Of a stretch of DNA of 64,000 nt, positions 1 through 8,401 are shown piece by piece; positions within the stretch are counted from its first letter, which is position 1, and every line of letters starts with the position of its first letter. A program made the position numbers and the translations under genes. The notes under the pieces were generated by a model. The model saw nothing but the letters and a program-made list of their open reading frames with translations, was not told the DNA's origin and did no database searches. The stretch is from Nitratireductor thuwali (GTDB lineage Bacteria > Pseudomonadota > Alphaproteobacteria > Rhizobiales > Rhizobiaceae), in the NCBI RefSeq assembly GCF_036621415.1, contig NZ_CP030941.1, positions 2,416,001-2,480,000 of the forward strand. Reading direction: 5' to 3'.

Positions 1-807
1 ACGATCCAGGACTCCCTCAAGGACATCGAGAACCGGCAAAAGGGCAGGGACCTTTATCTCAAGAAGCCGCCGCTGAAGATACAGATACGCCAGGCCGGCC
101 TGAACGTCAGCATCGAACGCTTCTACGTCTATTCGGCCATTGCCGGCGTCCTGCTGGCGCTGCTGACGTTGATCGTGGGCGCGCCGCTTTTCGCCGTTCC
201 CGGCGCGCTCCTGGTCGGCGGGCTGGGCCTGCCGCGCTGGGTCGTCGGTTTCCTGCGCGCGCGCCGCGTCAAGGCCTTCCTGAACGAGTTTCCGAACGCC
301 CTCGACATCATCGTCCGCTCCGTCAGGTCGGGCCTGCCGCTCAACGATGCCGTGCGCATGATCGCCGCCGAGGCGCCGGAGCCGGTTCGCACGGAGTTCC
401 GCCGGATCGTCGAAGGTCAGCAGCTCGGCATGTCGATGGCCGAATCCACCCTGCGCATGAGCGAGACCATGCCCTGTTCGGAGGCATCGTTCTTCGGCAT
501 CGTCATCCAGATCCAGAGCCAGGCCGGCGGCAACCTCTCCGAAGCCCTGGGCAACCTTTCCAAGGTGCTGCGCGACCGCAAGAAGATGAAGGCCAAGGTG
601 GGCGCCCTGTCGATGGAAGCCAAGGCATCGGCGGCCGTGATCGGCTCGCTTCCCTTCATCGTCGCGTTCCTCGTCTACATCACCAGCCCGAGCTATATCG
701 CGCCGCTCTTCACGACCGGCACCGGCCATCTCATCCTGGGCGTGGCGGGCCTGTGGATGAGCATGGGCATCTTCGTCATGCGCCAGATGATGAATTTCGA
801 AGTCTGA
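1..807 (+). CDS. tadB: TadB-type type II secretion F-domain protein (5' end cut off)
   Basis: The reading frame is open from the first base of the window to the stop at 805-807, so this is the C-terminal 268 codons of a longer gene. TadB is an inner-membrane platform protein of the tight-adherence (Flp) pilus assembly machine, working with TadC and the TadA ATPase. The visible part has a hydrophobic segment near the start, a soluble T2SSF domain (roughly residues 100-215), and two hydrophobic segments at the end. It is followed after 13 bp by tadC, the usual order in tad clusters. Assignment rests on domain character and the neighbour; TadB and TadC are themselves related. Confidence 0.85.
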   Translation, partial: TIQDSLKDIENRQKGRDLYLKKPPLKIQIRQAGLNVSIERFYVYSAIAGVLLALLTLIVGAPLFAVPGALLVGGLGLPRWVVGFLRARRVKAFLNEFPNALDIIVRSVRSGLPLNDAVRMIAAEAPEPVRTEFRRIVEGQQLGMSMAESTLRMSETMPCSEASFFGIVIQIQSQAGGNLSEALGNLSKVLRDRKKMKAKVGALSMEAKASAAVIGSLPFIVAFLVYITSPSYIAPLFTTGTGHLILGVAGLWMSMGIFVMRQMMNFEV

Positions 808-820
808 TGGGGAAGCAGTC

Positions 821-1816
821 ATGACCGAAGGCATCGCACGCGCCCTTTTCGATCCGGCATTTCTTATCGCGTTGCTCGTGGCGGTGGCCGTCTTCGCCAC
901 CGTTTTCACCCTGCTTCCGGTATCGTCGGGCGACACGCTCAAGTCGCGCATGCGCTCGGTGGCGCTGGAGCGGGACGAACTGCGCGCCAAGCAGCGGGCC
1001 CGGCTCGCGGCCGAAAGCGACCGGAAGCGCCGGGGCCTGCGCGAGCAGGAAAGCGGCAGGATCCGCAGTATCGTGGACAGTCTGGACCTGAAGCGGGCAC
1101 TGGCCGACGAGCAGACGGTCGCAAAGCTGCGCATGGCGGGCTTCCGTGGCCAGAACCCGCTGACCAAGCTGCTGTTCTTCCGGCTCGTTCTGCCGTTCGT
1201 GGGCTTCGGGCTGGCCGCCTTCTACATTTTCGCCCTTGGCGCGCTCGCCGACAAGCCGTTCTTCATGAAGGTATTCGTGTGCATCCTGGCGGCCTATGCC
1301 GGCTTCTATGCGCCGGTCATGTATGTCTCCAACCGCGCCAGCAAGCGCAAGCAGTCCATCCAGCGCGCCTGGCCGGACGCGCTCGACCTGCTGCTCATCT
1401 GCGTCGAATCCGGCATGTCCGTGGAGGCCGCCTTCCGCCGGGTGGCCGACGAGATCGGCAGCCAGTCCGTGGCGCTCGCCGAGGAGTTTGTGCTGACCAA
1501 CGCCGAATTGTCGTTCCTGCAGGAGCGGCGCCAGGCCTATGAGAATCTGGCCGCGCGCACCGGCCTCGAAACGGTGAGAAGCGTTTCCCAGGCCCTGATC
1601 CAGGCCGAGCGGTACGGCACGCCGGTCAGCCACGCCCTGCGCGTGCTGGCCAATGAAAGCCGCGAGGAACGGATGACGGCGGCCGAAAAGAAGGCCGCCG
1701 CGCTGCCGCCCAAGCTGACTGTCCCGATGATCATCTTCTTCCTGCCGGTCCTGTTCGCCATAATCCTCGGCCCCGCCGGCATCACCCTGTCCGAAAAGGG
1801 CCTGTTCGGGAACTGA
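821..1816 (+). CDS. tadC: TadC-type type II secretion F-domain protein
   Basis: This 331-residue protein is the second inner-membrane platform subunit of the Flp/Tad pilus machine. It starts with a membrane segment (about residues 10-30), has a basic cytoplasmic stretch, two further hydrophobic segments (about 125-170), a T2SSF domain (about 180-305), and a final membrane segment with a short polar end. The ATG at 821 has GGGGAAG about 7 nt upstream. It lies 13 bp after tadB and is the last gene of the cluster, because the next gene (zur) is convergent. Confidence 0.87.
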   Translation: MTEGIARALFDPAFLIALLVAVAVFATVFTLLPVSSGDTLKSRMRSVALERDELRAKQRARLAAESDRKRRGLREQESGRIRSIVDSLDLKRALADEQTVAKLRMAGFRGQNPLTKLLFFRLVLPFVGFGLAAFYIFALGALADKPFFMKVFVCILAAYAGFYAPVMYVSNRASKRKQSIQRAWPDALDLLLICVESGMSVEAAFRRVADEIGSQSVALAEEFVLTNAELSFLQERRQAYENLAARTGLETVRSVSQALIQAERYGTPVSHALRVLANESREERMTAAEKKAAALPPKLTVPMIIFFLPVLFAIILGPAGITLSEKGLFGN

Positions 1817-1844
1817 TGCGATCGAGGCTCGCGCCAAGCTTCGT

Positions 1845-2018
1845 CATCAACTCTGAGGGGATAGCTCTGTCTCAGCCCGCGCGTGAGCGGCCGCGCTCCG
1901 TCAACAGCTCGGTTTTTGCCGAGTTCCGGTCCCGACCTTGAGGACGACACTAATGCGCCCGCCTCGTCATCCCAGACGGGGATGACGGAGGTAGGCGCCA
2001 GCTTCCTCAAAGTTGATG
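1845..2018. repeat. Inverted-repeat gap between tadC and zur
   Basis: The 237-bp space between convergent tadC and zur holds a 14-nt inverted repeat with one mismatch (1845-1858 against 2005-2018). It encloses a perfect 9-bp hairpin, CGTCATCCC at 1964-1972 and GGGATGACG at 1978-1986. There is no T-run, so this is not a classical intrinsic terminator. It may fold as one structure at the 3' ends of both messages. No coding potential is apparent here. Confidence 0.4.
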
Positions 2019-2053
2019 CCGGCAGGCCGATTCAGGCTGAACTCTTCCTGGCC

Positions 2054-2455
2054 CTATCCGGCCGCCGAACAGGAAGCGCAGTGGCCGCGGATTTCGACGG
2101 TCGTCTTCGACGGCTTGAAGCGGTGCCCGGCCGTCCATGCGCCGAGGCGCTCCTGCACCACATCGTCCGAGAATTCATCCACCTTCCCGCATTTTTCGCA
2201 GATGGCGAAAGCGATCATGTCATGCGCATGGCAGTCGGGGTGGGCGCAGGCGACGAAGGCGTTGATGCTCTCCAGCCGGTGGACGAGACCCATTTCCTGC
2301 AGCTTTTCCAGCGCGCGGTAGACCTGCAGCGGCGCGCGGAAGCCCTCGTCGCGCAGCCGGTCGAGGATCGTATAGGCGCTGAGCGGCCCCGCCGCGCTGT
2401 CGAGCGCGTGCATGACGAGGTTCTGGTTTCGGGTCAGTTGATGGCGCGTCGTCAT
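2054..2455 (-). CDS. zur: Fur-family zinc uptake repressor Zur
   Basis: A 133-residue Fur-family regulator: an N-terminal winged helix (about 1-75) and a C-terminal dimerisation and metal domain. The structural zinc site is visible as two CxxC pairs, CEKC near residue 88 and CASC near 128, with the HAHDMIAF segment just before the first. It probably represses the adjacent znu genes when zinc is plentiful. The ATG at 2455 overlaps the znuB stop by 4 bp (ATGA), so it is the last gene of a znuC-znuB-zur transcript and would be autoregulated. The znu context separates it from Fur, Mur and Irr paralogues. Confidence 0.9.
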   Translation of the reverse strand: MTTRHQLTRNQNLVMHALDSAAGPLSAYTILDRLRDEGFRAPLQVYRALEKLQEMGLVHRLESINAFVACAHPDCHAHDMIAFAICEKCGKVDEFSDDVVQERLGAWTAGHRFKPSKTTVEIRGHCASCSAAG

Positions 2456-3267
2456 CGGCGGGCCTCCATGCTTCGCGCTCGCCGCAGGGGCAGCCGCGCC
2501 AGGCTGAGCAGGAACAGGATGAAGGCCGCAACCACGATCGACGGCCCCGACGGCGTGTCGAAGTGGAGCGAGGTGGAAAGCCCTCCCACCACCGCCAGCA
2601 TGCCGGCGAGCGAGGCGAACACCGCCATGGCCTCGGGCGTGGCCGAAAAGCGCCGGGCGGTGGCGGCCGGGATGATGAGCAGCGACGTGATGAGCAATAT
2701 GCCCACCACCTTCATGGCGATCGCGATGACGGCGGCCATCAGCAGCATGAAGATGAAGCGCGCGCGCTCGGGCTTCAGGCCCTCGGCCTCGGCGATGTCG
2801 ATATTGACGGTGGCCGCCATCAGCGGCCGCCAGAGATAAACCAGCAGCGCGAGAACCAGCGCGCCGCCGGCATAGATGATCGCGATGTCGGCCTTCGATA
2901 CGGCGAGGATGTCGCCGAACAGGAAGCTCATCAGGTCGATGCGGATCCAGCTCATGAACGCCACCATCACCAGCCCCAGCGCCAGCGTCGAATGCGACAG
3001 GATGCCCAGCAGCGCATCCGTGGAAAGCCCGTCCCGGCGCTGCAGCATGAGAAGCACCACCGAGGCCCCGGCGGCCACGATGAAGACGCCCACCGTGAGG
3101 TTGATCTCGAACAGGAAGGCCAGCGCCACGCCCAGCAGCGCCGAATGCGCCATCGTGTCGCCGAAATAGGCCATCCGCCGCCACACGACGAAGCAGCCGA
3201 GCGGCCCGGCGACGATCGCCAGGCCGACGCCCGCCACGATGGCCCGGGTGAAGAAGTCGTCAAGCAT
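2452..3267 (-). CDS. znuB: Zinc ABC transporter permease ZnuB
   Basis: A 271-residue ABC-3 family membrane protein with about eight hydrophobic segments, forming the channel of the high-affinity zinc importer with ZnuC and ZnuA. The start was set at MLDDFF (ATG at 3267). The frame stays open upstream, but that part lies within znuC and reads as low-complexity antisense-like sequence. The ATG overlaps the end of znuC by 8 bp and the stop overlaps the zur start by 4 bp, which implies translational coupling of the three genes. Confidence 0.92.
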   Translation of the reverse strand: MLDDFFTRAIVAGVGLAIVAGPLGCFVVWRRMAYFGDTMAHSALLGVALAFLFEINLTVGVFIVAAGASVVLLMLQRRDGLSTDALLGILSHSTLALGLVMVAFMSWIRIDLMSFLFGDILAVSKADIAIIYAGGALVLALLVYLWRPLMAATVNIDIAEAEGLKPERARFIFMLLMAAVIAIAMKVVGILLITSLLIIPAATARRFSATPEAMAVFASLAGMLAVVGGLSTSLHFDTPSGPSIVVAAFILFLLSLARLPLRRARSMEARR

Positions 3268-4099
3268 CCGGCGCGGCCTTTTCGTTCGGAACGTCTTCGT
3301 GATCGTGATGGTGCTCGCAGGCATCGCCGACAGTGCCGTCGGCGCGGCGCACCCGGCCGCCGGAAAGATGCGTGTGGTCGTGATCATGATGATAGATCGC
3401 AAGCGTGTCATTGCCGCGCGCGCCGAACAGCGTCTGGTATTCCGCGCTCTGCGCCACGTTTTCCGGCGTGCCCCGGCAGCATACATGGCCGTTCAGGCAG
3501 ATCACGGTATCGGTCTCCTTCATCACCACATGCAGATCGTGCGAGATCAGCAGAATGCCGCAGTTCGTCCGGTCGCGTATCTCGCGGATGAGGCGGTAAA
3601 GCGCCACTTCGCCGGTAAAATCCACGCCCTGCACGGGCTCGTCCAGCACCAGAAGGTCCGGTTCGCGCGCCAGCGCCCGGGCAAGCAGCGTCCGCTGGAA
3701 CTCGCCGCCCGAAAGCGCCTGCACTTCCGCCCCCTTCAGATGGGAAACGCCCGCCGCCTCCAGCGCCGTGTCGATGCGCGCGCGGGGCAGCGGCCCCGTC
3801 AGCCGCATCAGCCGGTCCACGGTCAGCGGCAGCGTCCAGTCGAGGCTCATCTTCTGCGGCACATAGCCGACCTTCAGGCCGCGCGCGCGCTTCACGGTTC
3901 CCTCGTCGGGCTTGAGCACGCCGATGGCGGTCTTCGCCGTCGTGCTTTTGCCGGACCCGTTGGGGCCGATCAGCGTCACGATCTCGCCGCGCCGCACCGT
4001 CAGGTCGACACCCCGCACGAGCCATCTCCTTGCCCGATGGATGCCGGCATTGTGCATTTCCACCAGCACTTCGGCCGGGTTCTTTGACTGTAGCAACAT
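3260..4099 (-). CDS. znuC: Zinc ABC transporter ATPase ZnuC with His-rich tail
   Basis: A 279-residue ABC ATPase that powers zinc import. Walker A is GPNGSGKST (about residues 45-53), the signature is LSGGEFQR, Walker B is LLVLDEP, and the switch His sits in LLISHDLH. The last ~45 residues are rich in His and Asp (HHDHDHTH, then HHHDHED), beyond the ATPase core. These could bind zinc at the cytoplasmic face. It starts 143 bp from the divergent znuA, so both arms can be controlled from one operator region. Start ATG at 4099. Confidence 0.93.
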   Translation of the reverse strand: MLLQSKNPAEVLVEMHNAGIHRARRWLVRGVDLTVRRGEIVTLIGPNGSGKSTTAKTAIGVLKPDEGTVKRARGLKVGYVPQKMSLDWTLPLTVDRLMRLTGPLPRARIDTALEAAGVSHLKGAEVQALSGGEFQRTLLARALAREPDLLVLDEPVQGVDFTGEVALYRLIREIRDRTNCGILLISHDLHVVMKETDTVICLNGHVCCRGTPENVAQSAEYQTLFGARGNDTLAIYHHDHDHTHLSGGRVRRADGTVGDACEHHHDHEDVPNEKAAPDA

Positions 4100-4134
4100 T
4101 CTCCGAGAGCCTTCTTGTCAGGCCATATTGCACA

Positions 4135-4175
4135 CGTTATAGAGTAACGCAATGCGGATGTAATGTCATAACGTT
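4135..4175. promoter_or_regulatory. Candidate Zur operators between znuC and znuA
   Basis: The divergent gap contains two AT-rich palindromes: CGTTA-N5-TAACG at 4135-4149, and AATGTCATAACGTT at 4162-4175 (10 of 14 positions symmetric, all mismatches transitions). Zur sites of rhizobia are AT-rich palindromes of about this size with TAAC/GTTA ends, so these are the best operator candidates. The location suits simultaneous repression of znuC-znuB-zur and znuA. Inferred from symmetry and position only. Confidence 0.5.
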
Positions 4176-4242
4176 TAACCGCAAGGGCCGCCCTGCGCGG
4201 ACTGAAACAGTCCCACTTGCCGAGAAAGAAAAGGTTCGACCG

Positions 4243-5280
4243 ATGAAGCTTGCGCGTTCACTTCCCCTTGTCTCCGCCCTTTTGCTTTCGACCGCCGGCC
4301 TGCCGGCCCACGCCGCGGAAGGGGTCATTGCCTCGATCAAGCCCGTCCATTCCATCGTCTCCGCCATCATGCAGGGTGCCGGCGAGCCGGCGCTTCTGGT
4401 CAAGGGCGCCGCCTCTCCGCATTCCTATTCGATGCGACCGTCGGAAGCCGCATCGCTGGAATCGGCGAAGATCGTATTCTGGGTCGGCCCGGAGCTCGAG
4501 CAGTTCCTGGAAAAGCCGCTCGAGACGCTGGCGCAGGGCGCGCGCATCGTCGAATTGGCGCATGCGCCAGGTCTGAAGGAAATGGAGCTGCGTGAAGGGG
4601 GAGACTTCGAGGAGCACAGGCATGAGGCTGGAGAAGAAGGCCACGGCGATGAGGATCATGCCGCCCACGAGGGTCACCATGATCATGAGGCGGAGTCCGG
4701 CCACGAAGAGCATGCCGAAGCCGGTCGCGAGGACGAGCATCACGGCCACGATCATGGCGGGATCGACATGCATCTATGGCTCGATCCGGAAAACGCCCGC
4801 GCCATGGCAAACCGGATTGCCGGGGTTCTGGCCGAGGCCGACCCCGCCAACAGCGCGCTCTACCGCGCCAACCTCGCCGAGTTCGAAACGCGGCTCGATA
4901 ACCTGATCGCCGAAACCGATGAGCGTCTCGCCGCCGTCAAGGGCCGGCCGTTCATCGTGTTCCACGACGCCTACCAGTATTACGAGAGCCGCTTCGGCAT
5001 ATCCGCCGCAGGCTCCATCACCGTCAGCCCCGAAAGCATTCCCGGCGCGCGCCGCGTCGGCGAGATCCGCGACAAGGTCGAAGAGCTCGGTGCCGTATGC
5101 GTTTTCTCGGAACCGCAGTTCGAGCCGAAGCTGGTCGAGGTGGTCACCGAAGGGACAGAGGCAACCGCCGGCGTCCTCGATCCGCTGGGCGCGTCGCTCG
5201 AGGACGGCCCGGATCTCTATTTTGAGCTGATCGACAACATGACCGCGTCGCTCGTGGATTGCCTGTCCGGCCAGACCTGA
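4243..5280 (+). CDS. znuA: Zinc ABC transporter periplasmic binding protein ZnuA
   Basis: A 345-residue cluster 9 solute-binding protein that captures zinc in the periplasm and hands it to ZnuBC. An N-terminal signal peptide ends near PAHA (residue ~24). Metal ligands of the family are visible: the His in SPHSYSMRP, the His in DMHLWLDP, and a later His in FHDAYQYYE. Between the first two sites lies an acidic, His-rich loop (about residues 120-180), typical of ZnuA and thought to trap zinc. The ATG at 4243 was preferred because it begins the signal peptide; the frame is open for 71 codons further upstream without protein-like sequence. Confidence 0.93.
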   Translation: MKLARSLPLVSALLLSTAGLPAHAAEGVIASIKPVHSIVSAIMQGAGEPALLVKGAASPHSYSMRPSEAASLESAKIVFWVGPELEQFLEKPLETLAQGARIVELAHAPGLKEMELREGGDFEEHRHEAGEEGHGDEDHAAHEGHHDHEAESGHEEHAEAGREDEHHGHDHGGIDMHLWLDPENARAMANRIAGVLAEADPANSALYRANLAEFETRLDNLIAETDERLAAVKGRPFIVFHDAYQYYESRFGISAAGSITVSPESIPGARRVGEIRDKVEELGAVCVFSEPQFEPKLVEVVTEGTEATAGVLDPLGASLEDGPDLYFELIDNMTASLVDCLSGQT

Positions 5281-5354
5281 CGGCCGCCGACGGCCAGATC
5301 AAGGGCGGCTTGCGGCCGGCTAGGAGCCGCCAGCCGCCCGTCTTGCCCGGTTCG

Positions 5355-5552
5355 TCAGCTTGACGAGGCCCATTCGTCGACTTCGCGCTCGGCCTCTTCC
5401 TGGGATTTGCCGTAAAGTTCCTGGATGCGGCCGGCCAGCGCTTTGCGGTTGCCTTTCACGACGTCGAGATCGTCGTTGGTCAGCTTGCCCCATTTCTGCT
5501 GGGCCTTGCCCTTGAATTGCTCCCAATTGCCCTCGATCTGGTTCCAGTTCAT
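5355..5552 (-). CDS. CsbD-family stress protein
   Basis: A 65-residue hydrophilic protein beginning MNWNQIEGNW and containing the CsbD pattern EQFKGKAQQKWGKLT, followed by an acidic helix. CsbD-like proteins are small, abundant general-stress proteins of unknown biochemical role. The start at 5552 gives the usual family length; the longer open frame upstream is not protein-like. An exact GGAAC-N17-CGTT promoter lies about 50 bp upstream, so the gene is probably under the alphaproteobacterial general stress sigma factor EcfG. It is convergent with znuA. Confidence 0.9.
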   Translation of the reverse strand: MNWNQIEGNWEQFKGKAQQKWGKLTNDDLDVVKGNRKALAGRIQELYGKSQEEAEREVDEWASSS

Positions 5553-5604
5553 GTCGCATCTCCTGTTGGATCGCTGCCCCCGATACGGAGGCGCCCGGCA
5601 GGGT

Positions 5605-5630
5605 AACGTCGGAGGACGCCTCGCCGTTCC
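5605..5630 (-). promoter_or_regulatory. EcfG-type general stress promoter of csbD
   Basis: Read on the minus strand, GGAAC (5630-5626) is followed by 17 nt and then CGTT (5608-5605). This matches the consensus for EcfG/RpoE2 promoters of alphaproteobacteria, GGAAC-N16/17-cGTT. It would start transcription about 45 nt before the csbD ATG. CsbD-like genes are known members of this regulon in rhizobia. Confidence 0.75.
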
Positions 5631-5725
5631 GGGGCATCTTTGCGATTGGGCGCCAGCGCGCACACCATCTGCACGATTGAAAGCAGGCGCCATAAGGCTT
5701 ACGTCTCGGTGGATCGGATACGCCA

Positions 5726-7117
5726 ATGGACACCGCCGCCATCTCATTCCGCCCGCCGGCCCCCAAGCCGCGCCAGAAGCCGCCGTCGACGCTGCAGATG
5801 ATGCGGATCGTCTATCGAAACCCGCTCGAACTGTGGGGCGAGCCCTCCTATAACGAGCCGTGGATCTCGATCACCGGCGGTATCGGCGGGCCGCTCCTCA
5901 TCGCCAACGACCCCGGCCTCATCCGGCATGTGCTCGTCGACAACGCCCGCAACTACAAGATGGCGCGCGTGCGCCAGAAGATATTGCGGCCGATCCTGCG
6001 CGACGGCCTCCTGACCGCCGAGGGCGAGGTCTGGAAACGTTCGCGCAAGGCCATGGCCCCGGTCTTCACGCCGCGCCACATCGCCGGTTTCGCCGCTCCC
6101 ATGCTGCGCGAGGCCGAATCCTTCGCCGCCCGCTACGAAGCGTCGCTGGGCGGCACGGTCGACGTCTCCCGCGACATGACGATGCTCACCTTCGACATAT
6201 TGGCCGAAACCCTGTTTTCCGGCGAGATCGCCGGCGAGCCGGACAGTTTCGCCTCCCAGGTCGACCGCCTGTTCGAGACCATGGGCAGGGTCGATCCGCT
6301 CGATCTTCTGGGCGCGCCGGACTGGCTGCCGCGCGTCACCCGCCTTCTGGGCCGCAACTCGCTGGCCTTCTTCCGCGATATCGTCTCCCGCACCATCGAA
6401 ATGCGCGAGGAGAAGATGGCGCGCGGCGACGGCGTGCCGGAGGATTTCCTCACGCTTCTGCTGCGCGCCGAGGGACCGGACGGTCTTGCCCGCGCCGAGA
6501 TCGAGGACAATATCATCACCTTCATCGGCGCCGGCCACGAGACGACCGCTCGTGCCCTTGGCTGGACCATCTATTGCCTCGCCATGCTGCCGGCCGAGCG
6601 CGAACGCATCGAGGCGGAGATCGATGCGGTGCTGGCCGCTGAGCCCGATCCGGTCAAATGGCTAGACGGAATGCCGCTCACGCGCGCCGCCTTCGAGGAG
6701 GCGATGCGGCTTTATCCGCCGGCCCCTTCGATCAATCGCGAGGCGATAGAAGATGACCGCTTCGCCGATCTCGACATTCCCAAGGGCACTCAGGTGCTGG
6801 TCATGCCCTGGACGGTCCATCGCCATCGCAAGCTGTGGGACGACCCGGAAGCCTATCGCCCCTCCCGCTTTCATCCCGAAAACCGCGAGGCGATCGACCG
6901 CTTCCAGTACCTGCCCTTCGGCGCCGGCCCGCGCATCTGCATCGGCGCGACCTTCGCCATGCAGGAGGCCGTCATCGCGCTCGCCGTCCTGATGTCGCGC
7001 TACCGCTTCGACGTCACGCCGGAGACGAAACCCTGGCCCGTGCAGAAGCTGACAACCCAACCCCAGGGTGGCCTGCCGATGAAGGTGTCGCGCCGCAGCC
7101 TTGACGCTAAACCATAG
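5726..7117 (+). CDS. Cytochrome P450
   Basis: A complete 463-residue soluble P450, a haem monooxygenase of unknown substrate. The I-helix oxygen-binding motif GAGHETT is at about residues 268-274. The K-helix ExxR is E325-R328 (EAMR). The haem loop FGAGPRICIG carries the thiolate Cys405. No membrane anchor, fused reductase or adjacent ferredoxin gene is visible, so electrons must come from partners elsewhere. It overlaps the convergent cyclase-family gene by 11 bp. The subfamily cannot be named from sequence alone. Confidence 0.92.
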   Translation: MDTAAISFRPPAPKPRQKPPSTLQMMRIVYRNPLELWGEPSYNEPWISITGGIGGPLLIANDPGLIRHVLVDNARNYKMARVRQKILRPILRDGLLTAEGEVWKRSRKAMAPVFTPRHIAGFAAPMLREAESFAARYEASLGGTVDVSRDMTMLTFDILAETLFSGEIAGEPDSFASQVDRLFETMGRVDPLDLLGAPDWLPRVTRLLGRNSLAFFRDIVSRTIEMREEKMARGDGVPEDFLTLLLRAEGPDGLARAEIEDNIITFIGAGHETTARALGWTIYCLAMLPAERERIEAEIDAVLAAEPDPVKWLDGMPLTRAAFEEAMRLYPPAPSINREAIEDDRFADLDIPKGTQVLVMPWTVHRHRKLWDDPEAYRPSRFHPENREAIDRFQYLPFGAGPRICIGATFAMQEAVIALAVLMSRYRFDVTPETKPWPVQKLTTQPQGGLPMKVSRRSLDAKP

Positions 7118-7934
7118 CGAATACGCGCGCTGGCCCGCCGGAACCACCCTTGACCTTGGGCGCGCCGACCACCAGCGTCGCGCCCGCCGCCGGCAGCGCT
7201 TCCAGATTGGCGATGCATTCAAGGCCCCACCGGCCCGACGGCAGCCACTCGTAATGCACGGCGAAATCGGGCGAGGGGCCATGGTCCAGCGAAAGTGTGT
7301 CGACGGCGATGCCCTTGGTGCTCGTCTCTTCCATCAGCATCTGCGCCGCCTCGATGTGGAAGCCGGGGAAATGCATGGTCTTCCCGTCCTCTCCCACATT
7401 GCGGAACTTGTCGGTCGTCACATGCTCGCCCCAGCCCGACAGCATGGCCACGCACGCCCCTTCCGGCATGTCGCCATTGGCCTCGATCCAGGCCCGGATG
7501 TCGTCGGGCGTCACCTGCGCGTCGGCATCGGTGGAAGCCTTCTCCCTGATGTCGATGACCGCCAGCGGGCAGACCAGGTCGCCGACCGGAATCTCGTCCA
7601 CCGACGTCCCGTCTGCGGAAAAGTGCAGCGGTGCATCCATATGCGTGCCGGTATGCTCGTTAAGCCGCCACTCATTGATGTTGAACTTGTGCTCCGCATA
7701 GTTGAACAGCGGTTTGACGAAGAACTGCTGGTCGCCGAAATAGGTGGGAAAATCCTCGGTCAGCGTATGGGTCATGTCCTCCACCTTCGTCGGCATCGCC
7801 TTCTGCGCGAACAGGGCCTGCGGGGCAGAAATCGTCGCGGCCGCCGCCGCACCCGCGACCGCGCTGCGGCGGAAAAAGTCGCGGCGGTTCAACATGCGCG
7901 ACTTAACGCTCTCGGTTACGCAATGATGGCACAT
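7107..7934 (-). CDS. Tat-exported cyclase-family metal hydrolase
   Basis: A 275-residue protein of the cyclase/kynurenine formamidase-like family (metal-dependent amide or ester hydrolases). The family metal motif is present as HTGTHMDAPLH. The N-terminus begins MCHHCV, then has the twin-arginine pattern NRRDFFRRS and a hydrophobic, Ala-rich stretch ending near LFAQ, so it should be exported folded by Tat. The ATG at 7934 has GAGGGA about 9 nt upstream; the longer frame to 8018 lacks support. Substrate unknown. It is convergent with the P450 gene and overlaps it. Confidence 0.82.
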   Translation of the reverse strand: MCHHCVTESVKSRMLNRRDFFRRSAVAGAAAAATISAPQALFAQKAMPTKVEDMTHTLTEDFPTYFGDQQFFVKPLFNYAEHKFNINEWRLNEHTGTHMDAPLHFSADGTSVDEIPVGDLVCPLAVIDIREKASTDADAQVTPDDIRAWIEANGDMPEGACVAMLSGWGEHVTTDKFRNVGEDGKTMHFPGFHIEAAQMLMEETSTKGIAVDTLSLDHGPSPDFAVHYEWLPSGRWGLECIANLEALPAAGATLVVGAPKVKGGSGGPARVFAMV

Positions 7935-8014
7935 CGTCTTGTTCCCTCTGGTGTTTATGGAGGAAAGCAAGAATGCGCCCGCCGCCGGCCGCCTGCAAGG
8001 GGGCGGTGGGCGGG

Positions 8015-8401
8015 TCAATTATCCGCGGCGTAAATGTTCTCCACATGCACCGGCCAGCGCCGGGGCAGGATCGCCACGAGATCGTAGCGGATCGACAGGC
8101 GCGCCCTGTCCGGCTGGCGCGCCAGCCACAGATCCGCCGCCGCGTCGATACGCCGTTGCGCGTAATGTCCGACGGCATCCATCGCCTGTTCGAGGCTCGG
8201 CCGCGCCTTCACCTCGACGATGGCGACGAGCGCGCCGCGCCGCGCGATCAGGTCGATTTCGCCAACCCTCGTGCGATAGCGGCGGGCGACGATGCGATAG
8301 CCCTTCAGCATCAATGCCAATGCGGCCAGCCACTCGCCGCGATGCCCCCGGCGGTAGGCCTTGAGGCGCTTGCGCCCGCCGTCAGCCGCCACGGCCTTCA
8401 C
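8015..8401 (-). CDS. YraN/UPF0102 family nuclease-like protein
   Basis: A small protein (about 128 residues) of the UPF0102 family, predicted Holliday-junction-resolvase-like endonucleases. Typical features are AYRRGHRGE near the N-terminus, the nuclease core [10 protein letters not shown], then VEVKAR. It lies just after rsmI and overlaps its end, the usual gene pair. The start is uncertain: a GTG at 8401 gives the usual length, while a TTG at 8413 would add four residues. gshB, which often follows in relatives, is absent here. Confidence 0.82.
   Translation of the reverse strand: MKAVAADGGRKRLKAYRRGHRGEWLAALALMLKGYRIVARRYRTRVGEIDLIARRGALVAIVEVKARPSLEQAMDAVGHYAQRRIDAAADLWLARQPDRARLSIRYDLVAILPRRWPVHVENIYAADN

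Noticed and set aside
2029..2044. 16-nt sequence GATTCAGGCTGAACTC shared with 10681-10696
   Set aside because: One mismatch over 16 nt is expected by chance in a window of this size; both are near convergent gene ends, but two copies do not make a repeat family.
2054..3184. A 376-residue minus-strand frame as a fused protein ending in Zur
   Set aside because: The first ~240 codons are an antisense-like shadow of znuB in another frame; the genuine Zur starts at the ATG at 2455.
5304..5331. Inverted repeat GGCGGCT/AGCCGCC between znuA and csbD as terminator
   Set aside because: The stem is only 7 bp with a 14-nt loop and no T-run; GC-rich sequence gives such repeats often.
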